From Halobacteriales archaeon QS_4_70_19 (GTDB lineage: Archaea > Halobacteriota > Halobacteria > Halobacteriales > Haloarculaceae): a stretch of DNA of 64,000 nucleotides. The translations under genes were made by a program, and so were the position numbers. Shown piece by piece: positions 28,850 through 39,797 of the stretch. Each line of letters opens with the position of its first letter. Position 1 is the stretch's first letter. The stretch lies in assembly GCA_003020985.1 (NCBI GenBank), contig PXRM01000014.1:78265-142264 (forward strand), read 5' to 3'. Below the pieces are notes generated by a model. The model saw only the letters and a program-made list of their open reading frames with translations, did not search any database and was not told the origin of the DNA.

Positions 28850-30595
28850 TCAATCCTCCAGCCGCAGGCGACGGACCACGAACGTCCGTTCCAGGGCGGC
28901 CAGGAACGGCCCCAGCCGGGGGCCCTGGTCCTCGTCGAGGAACAGGCGGTAGCCGGCGGTGAAGAAGTCGCCCACCTCGACGTCGTGGTCGCGGGCGGTC
29001 TCGTAGACGGCCTCCTGGAGCGCCTCGCCGTCCGGTTCCTCGCGCTCGACGAGGTCGGCGAGGTCGGCGAGCGCCGCCTCGACGTCGGCGTCGAACGCGA
29101 CGTCCGGCAGGGCCTCGGCGAGTCGGTAGTTGTACTCGTTGTCGGTGCGGACGGCCCAGTTGCGGGCCAGCGGGACGCGGTCGAGCGCGTCCGCGACGGC
29201 CCACTCGGGCGCGTCGTCGGGGATGTGTCCCGAGCGACGCGCCATCGTCTCCCGGAGGTCCTGATCGTCGGTCATCCCCAGCACCGCCGCGAAGGTGTAC
29301 GGGATGCGGACCCGTTCGGGGCGGCGTTCGTCGACGCAGAACGGGTAGACCCGCTCGGCACGCTCGCGCTCGTTCTCCGGAGCCTCGACCTCGCCGAAGT
29401 GGACGCGCTCGAAGCGGTCGAACTCGTCGACCAGCTGGTCCAGCGTCCCGATGTCGAAGTCACGGGCACGCTTCGGATCCTTCGCGAAGAAGAAGTGGAC
29501 CACCTCCCGCTCCAGCAGGTCCAACACCTCGCCGGCGAGGACGACGTTCCCGGCCGAGGAGGAGAACGGCTCCCCGTTGAGCGTGAACCACTCGTACACC
29601 ATCGGGACGGGCGGCTGGTCGCCGAAGACCGCGCGGGCGATGTGGTCGCCGGAGGGCCAGGACCCCTCGGCGTGGTCCTTGCCGAACGGCTCGAAGTCGA
29701 CCCCGAGGACGCGCCACTGGGCCGGCCACTCGAACCGCCACGGGAGCTTCCCCTCGCGGAACGTGGCGGTCCCCTCGTGGCCACAGCCCTCGATGGTCCT
29801 GTCGCCGGCCTCCACGTCCGTACAGCGGTAGTCCACGGTGCCGGCGTCGATATCGACCTCCGTCACCGTCTCGGTCACCCTCCCACACTCCGCGCAGATG
29901 GGGTTGAACGGGACGTAGTCGGCGTCGACCTTGTTCTGGTAGTTGGCCAGTACCTCCCGGGCGCGGTCGGCGTTCGCGAGGACGTGCCGGGTCGCGTCCG
30001 CCAGCCGGCCGGACTCGTACAGGTCGGTGTTCGAGACGACCTCGATGTCGACGCCCAGCTGCTCGGCGGACCGGCGGATGAGCCCCGAGAAGTGGTCGCC
30101 GTACGAGTCACAGCAGCCGAACGGGTCCGGGATGGCGGTGTACGGCTTCCCGAGGTTGCGCCCGAGGACGCCCGCGTCCTCCACCTCGCCGAGACCGACG
30201 ACGGTGCCGTCGCGGTCGGCGAGCTTCCGGGGGACCTTCCGGAGCGGGTCCCGGTCGTCCGTGGTGAACACCTGCCGGACCTCGTGGCCCCGCTCGCGGA
30301 GCACCTCGGCGACGAAGTAGCCCCGCATCACCTCGTTCATGTTGCCGAGGTGGGGGACACCGGAGGGCGAGATGCCGCCCTTGATAACGACCGGGGCGTC
30401 CGGGTCGCGCTCGCCGGCCTCGACGGTCGCCTCGACCTGCGCCTCGACGGCGTCGGCGACGGCATCGGCCCAGAAGGCGTGCCGGCGGTCGCTCTCGGCC
30501 AGCGAGTGCGGCGACCGGGCGCCGAACGCGTCGGCGTCGAGCGGTACGTCGGCCGCGTCCCCCGGGGCGTCGGGGTCGACCGGCTCGTCGCTCAC
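28850..30595 (-). CDS. lysS: class I lysyl-tRNA synthetase
   Basis: GISPSGVPHLGNMNEV, SSSAGN (KMSKS-equivalent), class I archaeal LysRS; GTG start overlapping pyrH stop. Confidence 0.95.
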   Translation of the reverse strand: MSDEPVDPDAPGDAADVPLDADAFGARSPHSLAESDRRHAFWADAVADAVEAQVEATVEAGERDPDAPVVIKGGISPSGVPHLGNMNEVMRGYFVAEVLRERGHEVRQVFTTDDRDPLRKVPRKLADRDGTVVGLGEVEDAGVLGRNLGKPYTAIPDPFGCCDSYGDHFSGLIRRSAEQLGVDIEVVSNTDLYESGRLADATRHVLANADRAREVLANYQNKVDADYVPFNPICAECGRVTETVTEVDIDAGTVDYRCTDVEAGDRTIEGCGHEGTATFREGKLPWRFEWPAQWRVLGVDFEPFGKDHAEGSWPSGDHIARAVFGDQPPVPMVYEWFTLNGEPFSSSAGNVVLAGEVLDLLEREVVHFFFAKDPKRARDFDIGTLDQLVDEFDRFERVHFGEVEAPENERERAERVYPFCVDERRPERVRIPYTFAAVLGMTDDQDLRETMARRSGHIPDDAPEWAVADALDRVPLARNWAVRTDNEYNYRLAEALPDVAFDADVEAALADLADLVEREEPDGEALQEAVYETARDHDVEVGDFFTAGYRLFLDEDQGPRLGPFLAALERTFVVRRLRLED

Positions 30596-31287
30596 GACTC
30601 CACCTCCTCGTCGGGGACGATCTCCGTGCCGTCGAAGTCGCCGGCGCGGACCGCCCGCCGGACGCGGTCGGGGTCGGCCCCGTCGAGGACGAGCGTCCGG
30701 ATGCCGGAGCGCTGGACCAGTTTGGCGGCCAGCAGGTCGATGGGTGCGTTCGAGCCCGCAGATCCCAGCGACCCGCCAGCGGCGACCAGCTCGACGAGGT
30801 CCGCCGCCGGGAGCCGCTCGTGTCGCTCGGCGTCGGGGTCCTCGTTCGGGTCGGCGTCGAACACGCCCGGGACGCTGGTCGCGTACACCAGCAGGTCGGC
30901 CTCGACGTACTCGGCGAGCGCGGCGGCGACGGCGTCGGTGGTCTGGCCCGGCACGACCCCGCCCATCACCACGAGCCCGTCTCGGCGGAGGGCCTCGGCG
31001 GCGGCGTCGTACTCCTCGGGCGGCTTGATGGGGCCATCCATCGCCGCGCCGAGGAGGCGGGCGTTCAGGCGCGTGACGCCGATCCCCAGCTGGTCGAGCT
31101 CGATCTCGTTGCCGCCCAGTTCGCGGGCGGCGTCGATGTACTCCCGGGCGACCCGGCCGCCGCCGACGACCGCGGCGACCTCGTGGTCCACCGCGAGCTC
31201 CGACAGGACCTTGCCGTACGCGGCGACCCGGTCCGCGGCCAGGTCCGGCGCGAGGACGCTCCCCCCGACGGAGACGACTACCTTCAT
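30592..31287 (-). CDS. pyrH: UMP kinase
   Basis: MKVVVSVGGSVLAPDL, VVGGGRVAREYI, MGGVVPGQTTDAVAA. Confidence 0.95.
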   Translation of the reverse strand: MKVVVSVGGSVLAPDLAADRVAAYGKVLSELAVDHEVAAVVGGGRVAREYIDAARELGGNEIELDQLGIGVTRLNARLLGAAMDGPIKPPEEYDAAAEALRRDGLVVMGGVVPGQTTDAVAAALAEYVEADLLVYATSVPGVFDADPNEDPDAERHERLPAADLVELVAAGGSLGSAGSNAPIDLLAAKLVQRSGIRTLVLDGADPDRVRRAVRAGDFDGTEIVPDEEVES

Positions 31288-31378
31288 GCTCGCCGGTTCC
31301 GCCGGGCGGGCGGTTAAGCTTCCGCTTGAGGGTCGAGCAGCCGGGGGATACAAGCCCGCAGGCCACCTGGCGTCGGGC

Positions 31379-32200
31379 ATGCAAGCAGTTGCCATCTGCG
31401 GGTCGGGGGCGGCGGCGCTGGCCGCTCGCCTGACCGACGCACTGGAGGGCCGCGTCGGCGTCGTCCGGCAGGTCGTCGAGGACGGTGGTGAGGCCGGCAG
31501 CCGAGTCTCGTCGGGCGAAAGTGCCGCGACCGTCCCCGGCGACGGGGCGGCGACGACCTACCGGCTGGGGGCCGACGCGTGGCACGCCAGCGGTCCGGGG
31601 CCCTCGCTCCGGGACGCCATCGAGCGACTCGCACCGGACCACGACCACGCGCTCGCGGTGGGCTTCCCGGAGGCCGACCTGCCGACGGTCATCGTCGGTA
31701 AGGCGGAGGTCCCGGGCGAGGTCATCGCGCGTGTCACCGACCCGGAGGGGCCGACAGCGGACGTCGTGGCCGCCATCGAGGCGGTTGAGCCGTTCGAGAC
31801 GCTGGAGTCGCTGGTCGCCGAGGTGAAACGCGCGCCCGACGCCGACCGCTCCGGCGCCATCGCCACGTTCACCGGACGCGTCCGTGCCCGGGACGGCCCC
31901 GACGACGACCGGACCCAGTATCTGGAGTTCGAGAAGTACGAGTCGGTCGCCGAGAGCCGGATGCGAACCATCGAGGACGAACTGGCGACCCGCGACGGGG
32001 TGTTCGAGGTCCGGCTCCACCACCGGACGGGCGTCATCCCGGACGGGGAGGACATCGTCTTCGTGGTCGTGCTGGCCGGCCACCGCGAGGAGGCGTTCCG
32101 CACCGTCGAGGACGGCATCAACCGGCTCAAGGACGAGGTCCCCATCTTCAAGAAGGAAGTCACGGAGAGCGAGACGTTCTGGGTCCACGAGCGGGAGTGA
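31379..32200 (+). CDS. moaE: molybdopterin synthase large subunit MoaE with N-terminal MobB-like domain
   Basis: GAIATFTGRVR, LEFEKYESVAESRM, LHHRTGVIPDGEDIVFVVVLAGHREEAF, PIFKKE. Confidence 0.9.
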   Translation: MQAVAICGSGAAALAARLTDALEGRVGVVRQVVEDGGEAGSRVSSGESAATVPGDGAATTYRLGADAWHASGPGPSLRDAIERLAPDHDHALAVGFPEADLPTVIVGKAEVPGEVIARVTDPEGPTADVVAAIEAVEPFETLESLVAEVKRAPDADRSGAIATFTGRVRARDGPDDDRTQYLEFEKYESVAESRMRTIEDELATRDGVFEVRLHHRTGVIPDGEDIVFVVVLAGHREEAFRTVEDGINRLKDEVPIFKKEVTESETFWVHERE

Positions 32201-32500
32201 CCCCCGGCGACCGGAGACGACCCCGCCGACCGGGGCGGCGCGAGGCCGCGCGGCCCCCGGTTCGCGACCCTGTTTTCGACGAACGAACCCTGAATACATC
32301 CGCCATCGCAGATGTAACGGAAGATGATGAGAGATAGCGAACGAAGGATTCAGAGCACTCGATAAAAGTTCTGAGCGATTCTCGAAAGGACGTGAAACGA
32401 ACTCTTTTCGCCCTCCGGGGGTCGAAACGAGCCGAAGACACGCCAAGCGACTCCCCTTTATATGCTGGTCTGGTCGCAAGGCGGGAGCGAGGTGTCAGAG

Positions 32501-32755
32501 ATGAGCGCAACCACGCAGTCCCCCTCCGACGACGCGGAGACCGAGAGCAAGTACGAACGCCTGCAGGCGTACCTCAGCGAGCGCGCCGAGGACGGCGAAC
32601 TCTACTTCAAGAGCAAGTTCATCGCGGACGAGGTCGGCCTCTCCGCGAAGGAGATCGGCGCGCTGATGGTACAGCTGCGCGACTCCGCGACCGACCTCGA
32701 GATCGAGAAGTGGTCGTACACGAGCGCGACCACGTGGCGCGTGGAACCCGCGTAA
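32501..32755 (+). CDS. conserved small haloarchaeal DUF7123-like protein
   Basis: YERLQAYLSERAEDGELYFKSKFIADEVGLSAKEIGALMVQL. Confidence 0.75.
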   Translation: MSATTQSPSDDAETESKYERLQAYLSERAEDGELYFKSKFIADEVGLSAKEIGALMVQLRDSATDLEIEKWSYTSATTWRVEPA

Positions 32756-33021
32756 TCGACGCCTCGACTCCCTACCCGACGGAGCCCCACCGCGAGGCCG
32801 CCCGACTGGTCCCCCGATCGGGTCCCCGCCGTGTGCCGGGTCGTTTTCGGTTTTTCCACCCCATTACGAACCTCTACTGCGCGGTATCTTGCTTAAATGA
32901 CTCATTATGGACGTTCATCTACAGTGTGCGGGTTGATATCGTGACAGTGGATTCCACAGCGGACGGGAGGATGCCGACGGAGGAGGGAACCGGGCCCGGC
33001 GACAGCCCGTGACGGGGGGCG

Positions 33022-34839
33022 CTAGTCCGAGTCCTCGAAGTAGAGGTCGGCGATCCGGTCGCCGGTGCGCATCGCGAGCGCCTGCCCGGTGTTGGTGGGG
33101 TTCGGCCCGCCGAGCCCGTTCGGGAGGACGGAGTGGTCGGCGATGAACAGCCGGTCCACGTCGTAGGCCTCGCAGTTCTCGTCGGCGACGAAGCCCATCC
33201 GCATCGTCGAGTGGATGTGGATGGCGCTGGGGCCGGCGTCGAGCCGGTGGACGTGGACGTGCTCGTCCGGGTCCAGCCCGTCCGGGACGGCTCCCCGGAG
33301 GATGTTCGCACAGCGGCGCGACAGCTCGTCTCGCTTGCGGATGTCGTCCTCGCCGGGCGTGTAGGTGACCTTCGGGACGGCCCCGTGCTCGTCGGTGTAG
33401 CCCGAGAGTTCGACGCGGTTGCGCTTCTGCGGCGCGTCGTCGGTCATGATCTGGAGCGAGAGCATCCGGTCGTAGCCGGCCATGAACCGCTTGAGCTCCC
33501 GGCCGGCGATGCGTCCGCGGGTGTCCCACGGCTCGTCCGGGTCGGCCTCGACCCCGACGTCAGCCAGGATGTCGCTGGTGAAGGTCCGGCTCGACCCGGC
33601 GATGGAGGAGAGCGAGGTCGTCCCGGGGGCGCCGCCGTACGTCTGGACGCCGCCGAAGCCGGGCCAGTCGAAGCGGGCGGCGATCTGCTCGCCGGCCCAG
33701 GGGTCGATCTCCTCCTGCCCGATGGCTTTCCGCAGCGCCTCCTCGCTGAACTGTCCGACGACGACCTCGCCGAAGTGGATGGTCAGTCCCTTCCCGACCC
33801 AGTCGCTGCGCGGGAGCGGGGAGTTGAGCCAGAGGCGGGGCGTCTCGATGGCCCCGGCCGCCAGGACGACGGCGTCGGCCTCGACGATGCGGGAGTCACC
33901 GCTCCAGGTGTCGCGGAAGCGGACCCCTCGGGCCTCGACGCTGCCGGGGCCACCCTCCGTGAGCACCTCCGTCACGAAGGCGTTCGGCCGGATGGTGACG
34001 TTGCCCGTCTCCAGGGCCTCCGGGACGAAGCCGATGGCGCTCGACTTCTTGGCCTTCTCGGCGTAGTCGGCCCCGCGCGGGTGCGGGTTGCCGGGGATCT
34101 CGGTCCCGACCAGCGTGTGCCCGCCGACGCTATCGGCGCTGTAGTCGTCCGTGGTTCGGTCATCGTTCGCCCGGAGCTTCTCGTCCGGGCGGGTGATGGC
34201 GTTCGGCTGGGGGCGGTACCCCTCGGCCTGGACGTCACGCCCCTCCAGCAGGTCGAACCCCTCGCTGGCGGCCCCCTGGTAGTAGAGTTCCTCCTTCGGG
34301 GTGGTCGGGGCGGGCGAGACGTTGAGCCGGTCCTCGACGGTCCGGTAGTAGGACCTGTCCGACCCGGGCGGGCCCGCCTCGGCGAGGTCCTCGTAGTCGA
34401 TGAGCCAGCCCTCGCCGCCGGCGGCCACGCTGTTCTCCTCGAACGCCGCAGGGTACGCCCGCGGATGACAGCCGGTGTAGTGCAGCGTCGTCCCGCCGAC
34501 GCCGGCGACCTGCAGGATGAGGCCGTACTCGGGCTGCTCGCGGTACCAGAGCGGTCGCTCGATGTCCGCGGGTCCCCAGACGAGCTTCTCCAGCATCTCC
34601 GCCTCGCGGGTGGTGAACTGCTCGTCGAGCAGCTCCCCCGAGAGGTCGTCGGGGTCCGAGGAGACCTTCGCCGTCCCCGGCCCCTCGGTCGGCGTGGGCC
34701 ACTTCTCGTTGCCGAACCAGGGGCCGGCCTCGAGGACCAGCACGTCCAGCCCGCGCTCGCCGAGCCGCTGGGCACAGGCCGGGCCGTCGCCGCCGGCGCC
34801 CACGACGATGACGTCGAAGTCGCCCGTGTTCGTGCTCAT
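33022..34839 (-). CDS. GMC family oxidoreductase
   Basis: VIVVGAGGDGPACAQRLGERGLDVLVLEAG FAD motif; HIHSTMRMG; ATGA overlap with upstream gene. Confidence 0.92.
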   Translation of the reverse strand: MSTNTGDFDVIVVGAGGDGPACAQRLGERGLDVLVLEAGPWFGNEKWPTPTEGPGTAKVSSDPDDLSGELLDEQFTTREAEMLEKLVWGPADIERPLWYREQPEYGLILQVAGVGGTTLHYTGCHPRAYPAAFEENSVAAGGEGWLIDYEDLAEAGPPGSDRSYYRTVEDRLNVSPAPTTPKEELYYQGAASEGFDLLEGRDVQAEGYRPQPNAITRPDEKLRANDDRTTDDYSADSVGGHTLVGTEIPGNPHPRGADYAEKAKKSSAIGFVPEALETGNVTIRPNAFVTEVLTEGGPGSVEARGVRFRDTWSGDSRIVEADAVVLAAGAIETPRLWLNSPLPRSDWVGKGLTIHFGEVVVGQFSEEALRKAIGQEEIDPWAGEQIAARFDWPGFGGVQTYGGAPGTTSLSSIAGSSRTFTSDILADVGVEADPDEPWDTRGRIAGRELKRFMAGYDRMLSLQIMTDDAPQKRNRVELSGYTDEHGAVPKVTYTPGEDDIRKRDELSRRCANILRGAVPDGLDPDEHVHVHRLDAGPSAIHIHSTMRMGFVADENCEAYDVDRLFIADHSVLPNGLGGPNPTNTGQALAMRTGDRIADLYFEDSD

Positions 34840-36032
34840 CGGAACCCACCTCCGTCGAGCCACTCGCCGAGACGCGACGGGAGCTCCCCGGAGGCGGACG
34901 GGTCGGCCGAGTCCCGTCCGGCACTCCCGTCGGCGGTCGCTCCCTCGTCGGCCCTGCCAGCGGTCGCATCGCGGCCGCCCGCACTGCCGGCGTCCGCGTC
35001 GCTCCCCGCAGGACGACCGACGTCCCCGCCCGGTGGGCCGTCGGCGCGTCGGCGCCCGTACCCGGTGGCCTCGAACGCCTCGTCCAGTTCGTAGCCCAGC
35101 AGGGCGTCGTGCCCCTCGGTGACGCCGGGGTAGCCGCTCTGGGCCCAGCCAAGCAGCGTGTCGTACTCCTCCGGGGCGCTGGTGTACTTCGCCGGGTCGA
35201 ACTCGCGCTCGCTGGGCGCGTCATCGATGAAGTCGTCGTAGGCGTTCATGTCGCTGTAGAAGACGATGGGCGGGAACACGACCGCCAGGGCGACGATGAA
35301 GCTCCCCGTGCGGCTGTACTCGCCGTCGTCGACCTCGCCGAACTGGCTCGCCCGGTTCTCCACATCGTACAGTGCCCGGAAGCGGTCCTCGCGGGAGAGG
35401 GAGGCGAACGGGCCACCGGCGGGGCCGAACCGGCCGGGCTGGGGCTGGTCCTCGTTGCCGCCTCGGGCGAGTAGTTCGCTCGCCGCCGTGTCCAGGATGG
35501 CCGCCAGCGCCTGCGAGAGCGGCGCCGTCTGCCCCGTGTTGGCCACCTTCGGGACCGGGACCTCGGGCGACATGAAGTCGTTGAGGATGTCGATGCACAT
35601 CTCGGTCATCCCGGTGTCGAGCCCGCCCAGTTGGTGGACTTCGTCGAGCTCCTCGCCGACCTTGTCCGTCGTGACCGGCTCCTCGGTCGTATTGGGCACG
35701 ACGGCGTCGATGATGGCCTCGAACGTCGCCACCGTGTGCGGGTCCTTCCCGTCGGCCTCCTCCGGCAGGTCCTCCTCGTCGACCTGCGAGAGGAGCGTCT
35801 CCACCTGCTGGAGGACCGGCCCCGGCGTCACGGTCCCCACGCCGACGCCCATGCCGGCCATCCCGCCGAGAAAGCCACGCCGGCTCTGGCGCGAGGGGTG
35901 GGCATGGCGTTCCCCGCCCCGCCCCCTGTCGGCGTCGGCCGCCGCGGGCGGTGGGTCGCGCTGGTCGTCGATGGTTCCCGCTCGTTCGTTCCCGTCGGTG
36001 TCTCCTCGGTCGGTCGCTGGTCGCCCTGTCAT
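34836..36032 (-). CDS. Tat-exported gluconate 2-dehydrogenase subunit 3-like protein
   Basis: SRRGFLGGMAGMG; FEAIIDAVVPNTTEEP; position upstream of GMC oxidoreductase. Confidence 0.82.
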   Translation of the reverse strand: MTGRPATDRGDTDGNERAGTIDDQRDPPPAAADADRGRGGERHAHPSRQSRRGFLGGMAGMGVGVGTVTPGPVLQQVETLLSQVDEEDLPEEADGKDPHTVATFEAIIDAVVPNTTEEPVTTDKVGEELDEVHQLGGLDTGMTEMCIDILNDFMSPEVPVPKVANTGQTAPLSQALAAILDTAASELLARGGNEDQPQPGRFGPAGGPFASLSREDRFRALYDVENRASQFGEVDDGEYSRTGSFIVALAVVFPPIVFYSDMNAYDDFIDDAPSEREFDPAKYTSAPEEYDTLLGWAQSGYPGVTEGHDALLGYELDEAFEATGYGRRRADGPPGGDVGRPAGSDADAGSAGGRDATAGRADEGATADGSAGRDSADPSASGELPSRLGEWLDGGGFR

Positions 36033-36298
36033 TGTTGCTCCGGCCCGTCGGCCGCCCACCACTGTCCGGTCGCCTCGACGCCCTCGCGTCTCCCGGTACA
36101 CCCCCAGGACGGCCGACGAGTCGCTCTGCAGGTGTTACGGACGACCGGGGCTAACGACTGTCGCCGTCTATGTAGGGACGTATATACGATACCCGACGAA
36201 CCCGACGGACGGAGCCCGGCAGCCGGCCCGCCGCCGGCCGAACGGGGCGTCGTCGTCCCGCAAGTCTTATGCACAGATGAGTCCGTCAGTGTACAGTA

Positions 36299-37084
36299 AT
36301 GGATACTACAGAGGAGCTGGCGCCGGCCGTCCGCTCCATCCTCGAGGCGGCCCGCGAGCGTGGCGGGAGCGACGGGCGGGTGACCGTCGACCCCCGATCG
36401 CTTCCGGACGCGTTCGCGGCCGCCGAGACGGACGGGCGGGTACCGCTGGTCGCGGAGGTGAAGCCGACCTCGCCGACGACCGAGGGCGAGCGCCGGGACG
36501 ACCCCGTCGCGCTGGCCGAGGAGATGGTCGCCGGCGGGGCGGCGGCGCTGTCGGTGCTGACCGAACCGGAGCACTTCGGCGGCTCGACCGAGGCGCTCGA
36601 ACGGGTCCGCGACGCCGTCGACGTGCCGGTGCTGCGGAAGGACTTCCTGCTCCGCGAGGCCCAGCTCGATGCGGTCGCGGCGGACGTGGTCCTGCTCATC
36701 GCGCGCTTCCTCGGTGACGACCTCGAACCGATGCTCCGCGCGGCCCGGGAGCGGGGGTTCCAGGTGCTCGTCGAGGTCCACGACATCGACGAGCTGGAGC
36801 GGGCGCTCGCCGCCGGGGCGGACATCGTGGGCGTGAACAACCGCGACCTCGCGGCGCTGGAGGTCGACCTGGAGACGTTCGAGCGCGTGGCGGGGTCGCT
36901 GTCGGCGAGCGAGCGTGAGAGCGTCACCCTGATTGCGGAAAGTGGCGTCGGTACCGTCGAGGACGCCGCGCGGATGCGACGGGCCGGGGCCGACGGACTG
37001 CTCGTCGGGTCGGCCATCATGGACGGGTCGGTCCGCGCGAACACGGAGCGGCTGACGACACCCGCCGAGGACCACACACAATGA
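36299..37084 (+). CDS. trpC: indole-3-glycerol-phosphate synthase
   Basis: [45 protein letters not shown]. Confidence 0.95.
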   Translation: MDTTEELAPAVRSILEAARERGGSDGRVTVDPRSLPDAFAAAETDGRVPLVAEVKPTSPTTEGERRDDPVALAEEMVAGGAAALSVLTEPEHFGGSTEALERVRDAVDVPVLRKDFLLREAQLDAVAADVVLLIARFLGDDLEPMLRAARERGFQVLVEVHDIDELERALAAGADIVGVNNRDLAALEVDLETFERVAGSLSASERESVTLIAESGVGTVEDAARMRRAGADGLLVGSAIMDGSVRANTERLTTPAEDHTQ

Positions 37085-38373
37085 GCGAACATCAGCAACG
37101 ACGCGGAGACGGGAAGTTCGGACGCTACGGCGGCCAGTACGTCCCGGAGGCGCTGATGCCGGCCATCGAGGAGCTGACCGACGCCTACGAGCGCTACGTC
37201 CTCGAGAACGGGGACGGCTTCATGGACGAGTTCCGCCGGCGGCTGCGGGACTTCGGCGGCCGGCCGACGCCGCTGGGCCGGGCCGACCAGTTGAGCGAGC
37301 GCTACGGTATCGAGGTGTACCTCAAGCGCGAGGACCTGCTCCACGGCGGGGCCCACAAGCTCAACAACGCGCTGGGGCAGTGCCTGCTGGCGAAGTACAT
37401 GGGCAAGGAGCGCATCGTCGCCGAGACCGGCGCCGGGCAGCACGGCACCGCGACGGCGATGGCCGCGGCTCACCTGGACATGCCCTGCGAGATCTACATG
37501 GGTCGGCGCGACATCAACCGCCAGCGACCCAACGTCTTCCGCATGCGCATCAACGGGGCGGAGGTCAACCCCGTGGACGTCGGTCGCGGGACGCTGAAGG
37601 AGGCCATCAACGAGACGATGCGCGACTGGGCCACGACCGTCGAGACCACCCACTACGTCATCGGCTCCATCGTCGGCCCGCACCCGTTCCCGTCGATGGT
37701 CCGGGACTTCCACCGGCCGATGAGCGCGGAGACGAAGCGCCAGTCCCGCGAGCAGTTCGGCCGGCTCCCGGACGCGGTCGTCGCCTGCGCCGGCGGCGGG
37801 TCGAACACGATGGGCATCTTCTCCGAGTTCACCGATTCACGCGACGGAGATGACGAGGACGTGACCGACGTGGACCTCTACGCCGTCGAGGCCGGCGGCT
37901 CGACGCTCGACGTGGACGAGGAGCGCGGCGTCGCGCCGAACTCGGCGTCGCTCTCGACCGGCAGCGAGGGCGTCCTCCACGGCGCCCGGACGAAGGTGCT
38001 CCAGGACACGGACGGGCAGATCATGGAGTCTCACTCCGTCTCGTCCGGACTGGACTACGCCGGTGTGGGCCCGGAGCTCGCCCATCTCGTGGACGAGGGG
38101 CGGGTCGATGCGGTGAACGTCGACGACGATGCCGCGCTGGAGGCGTTCCACCGGCTCTCACAGGCCGAGGGCATCATCCCCGCGCTGGAGACTGCCCACG
38201 CGCTGGCCTTCCTCGAGGAGCACGAGAACCCCGCCGAACTCGGCGAGTACGTCGTCGTCAACGTCTCCGGCCGCGGCGACAAGGACCTCGAGGCGGCCAT
38301 GGAGGAGACGGCCGGCCGGAACCTGGCGAACGCCCCCGAGATGGACGTCTTCGAGGGGGAGGGCCTGCAATGA
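37081..38373 (+). CDS. trpB: tryptophan synthase beta chain
   Basis: [42 protein letters not shown]. Confidence 0.97.
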   Translation: MSEHQQRRGDGKFGRYGGQYVPEALMPAIEELTDAYERYVLENGDGFMDEFRRRLRDFGGRPTPLGRADQLSERYGIEVYLKREDLLHGGAHKLNNALGQCLLAKYMGKERIVAETGAGQHGTATAMAAAHLDMPCEIYMGRRDINRQRPNVFRMRINGAEVNPVDVGRGTLKEAINETMRDWATTVETTHYVIGSIVGPHPFPSMVRDFHRPMSAETKRQSREQFGRLPDAVVACAGGGSNTMGIFSEFTDSRDGDDEDVTDVDLYAVEAGGSTLDVDEERGVAPNSASLSTGSEGVLHGARTKVLQDTDGQIMESHSVSSGLDYAGVGPELAHLVDEGRVDAVNVDDDAALEAFHRLSQAEGIIPALETAHALAFLEEHENPAELGEYVVVNVSGRGDKDLEAAMEETAGRNLANAPEMDVFEGEGLQ

Positions 38374-39215
38374 ACGGCGACCCGACACCCAGTACCCTCC
38401 TGCCGGACGGCGGCGAGAGCCGCATCCCGGACGCGTTCGACGGCGAGCCCGCGTTCGTCCCCTACCTCGCAGCGGGCGACCCCTCCTACGCCGGCGCGGA
38501 CTGCATCGAACTCGGGCTGCCGTTCTCCGAACCGATCGCGGAGGGGCCGACCATCCAGCAGGCCGTCGTCCGGGCGATGGAGGGGGGCATGACCGTCGAG
38601 CGCTACTTCGAGTTCGTCTCGGAACTGGACGTGGACGTCCCGCTGGTCTGTATGACCTACTACAACCTCATCTACCGCTACGGCGACGCGGCGGGCCCCG
38701 AGCCGTTCGTCGAGCGCGCGGCCCGGGAGGGCATCGACGGCTTCGTCGTGCCCGACCTGCCGGTCGAGGAGGCCGGTCCCCTCCGTGCGGCCTGCGACGA
38801 GCACGGGCGCGACCTCGTGTCCATCGTCGCGCCGACGACCGCCGACGAGCGGCTCCGGCGGCTGGTCGACCGCTCCTCCGGCTACCTCTACATCCAGGCA
38901 CGGCTCGGCGTGACCGGTGCTCGCACGAGCGTCTCCGGCCGCACGGCCGAGTCGCTCGCGCGGGTCGCCGAGACCGGGACGGACCTCCCCCGCGCGGTCG
39001 GCTTCGGCATCTCCTCGTTCGAGCAGGCTCGGGACGTCATCGCCGCGGGCGCCGACGGCGTCATCGTCGGGAGCGCCCTCGTCGATGTCGTCGCCGAGGG
39101 CCACGAGGAGGACCGACCGGTCGAGGAAACCGCGGCTCGGCTTGAGGACCTCGGCCGGGAGCTAACGGAGGGTGCGCTGGCGGGTGCCGAGACGGGGGCA
39201 TCACAGGCGGACTGA
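38370..39215 (+). CDS. trpA: tryptophan synthase alpha chain (short internal deletion relative to family)
   Basis: [42 protein letters not shown]; translationally coupled to trpB. Confidence 0.93.
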   Translation: MNGDPTPSTLLPDGGESRIPDAFDGEPAFVPYLAAGDPSYAGADCIELGLPFSEPIAEGPTIQQAVVRAMEGGMTVERYFEFVSELDVDVPLVCMTYYNLIYRYGDAAGPEPFVERAAREGIDGFVVPDLPVEEAGPLRAACDEHGRDLVSIVAPTTADERLRRLVDRSSGYLYIQARLGVTGARTSVSGRTAESLARVAETGTDLPRAVGFGISSFEQARDVIAAGADGVIVGSALVDVVAEGHEEDRPVEETAARLEDLGRELTEGALAGAETGASQAD

Positions 39216-39283
39216 GGGGCGGAGACGTACACACCTGATTTCAGACCGGCATCGCGCCGTGAGACAGGCCACGGGGCGGGACT

Positions 39284-39449
39284 GGAAGGGGCCGGTTGGC
39301 CGGCGGCTTCGCCGCCAGCTAATAGATTGTCGGCTGCGCCGACAATCCGCTCGACCTTGCCCGGACGACGTAAGCACCACAGGGAGCGAGCAACGCGAGC
39401 GACCGAGGAGCGCAACGAGGCCCGACAGGTCGAGCGGCCGGGGGCTTTC
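39284..39449. other. multi-branched inverted-repeat element / candidate structured RNA
   Basis: Outer helix GGAAG-ggg-CCGG (39284-39295) with CCGG-ggg-CTTTC (39438-39449); hairpins GGCGGC-ttc-GCCGCC (39302-39316) and ATTGTCGGC-tgc-GCCGACAAT (39326-39346); inner helix CCGCTCGACCT (39347-39357)/AGGTCGAGCGG (39427-39437). Confidence 0.55.
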
Positions 39450-39470
39450 TACAGGCGGAGCAGGCCGAGT

Positions 39471-39492
39471 GCCTCGGGGCTTGCCCCCGAGG
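39471..39492. repeat. 22-nt palindromic repeat copy 1
   Basis: GCCTCGGGGCTTGCCCCCGAGG; 8-bp stem CCTCGGGG/CCCCGAGG; identical to 39798..39819. Confidence 0.8.
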
Positions 39493-39797
39493 GTGAAGGC
39501 TGTCGAAAGAGTAACCAAACCACGAGTCGCACAGTCTGTACAGTCAGAGACCCACAAAGACGGATTGAAGACCGTAATCCAACGCTGACTGAGGCGACTT
39601 GGAAATGCGACTCCTCTCAAAATCCTGCTACGGCAGGTGCGACGGGAGTTGTCGGGCGGGGTGGAGCCGCCGACCCTCACGGACGCATCGAGTGTTCGGG
39701 TGTGAATTCCAGCCGACCCATTTCGGGAAGGTCGAGGGGAAGTAAATTCGCCTGCGACGGCACGGCCCGGTTTGGGACGTGCGGTCAGGACGGCGAA

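Noticed and set aside
28796-31378. N-terminal 861 residues of plus-strand ORF 28796..32200
   Set aside because: Antisense to lysS and pyrH; only the moaE part from 31379 is supported.
33133-35094. 653-aa plus-strand ORF
   Set aside because: Antisense to the GMC oxidoreductase; no domain-like composition.
36290-36295. TGTACA just before the trpC start, resembling the TRP box of TrpY-regulated archaea
   Set aside because: Single copy, TrpY is not established in haloarchaea, and a 6-mer is expected by chance.
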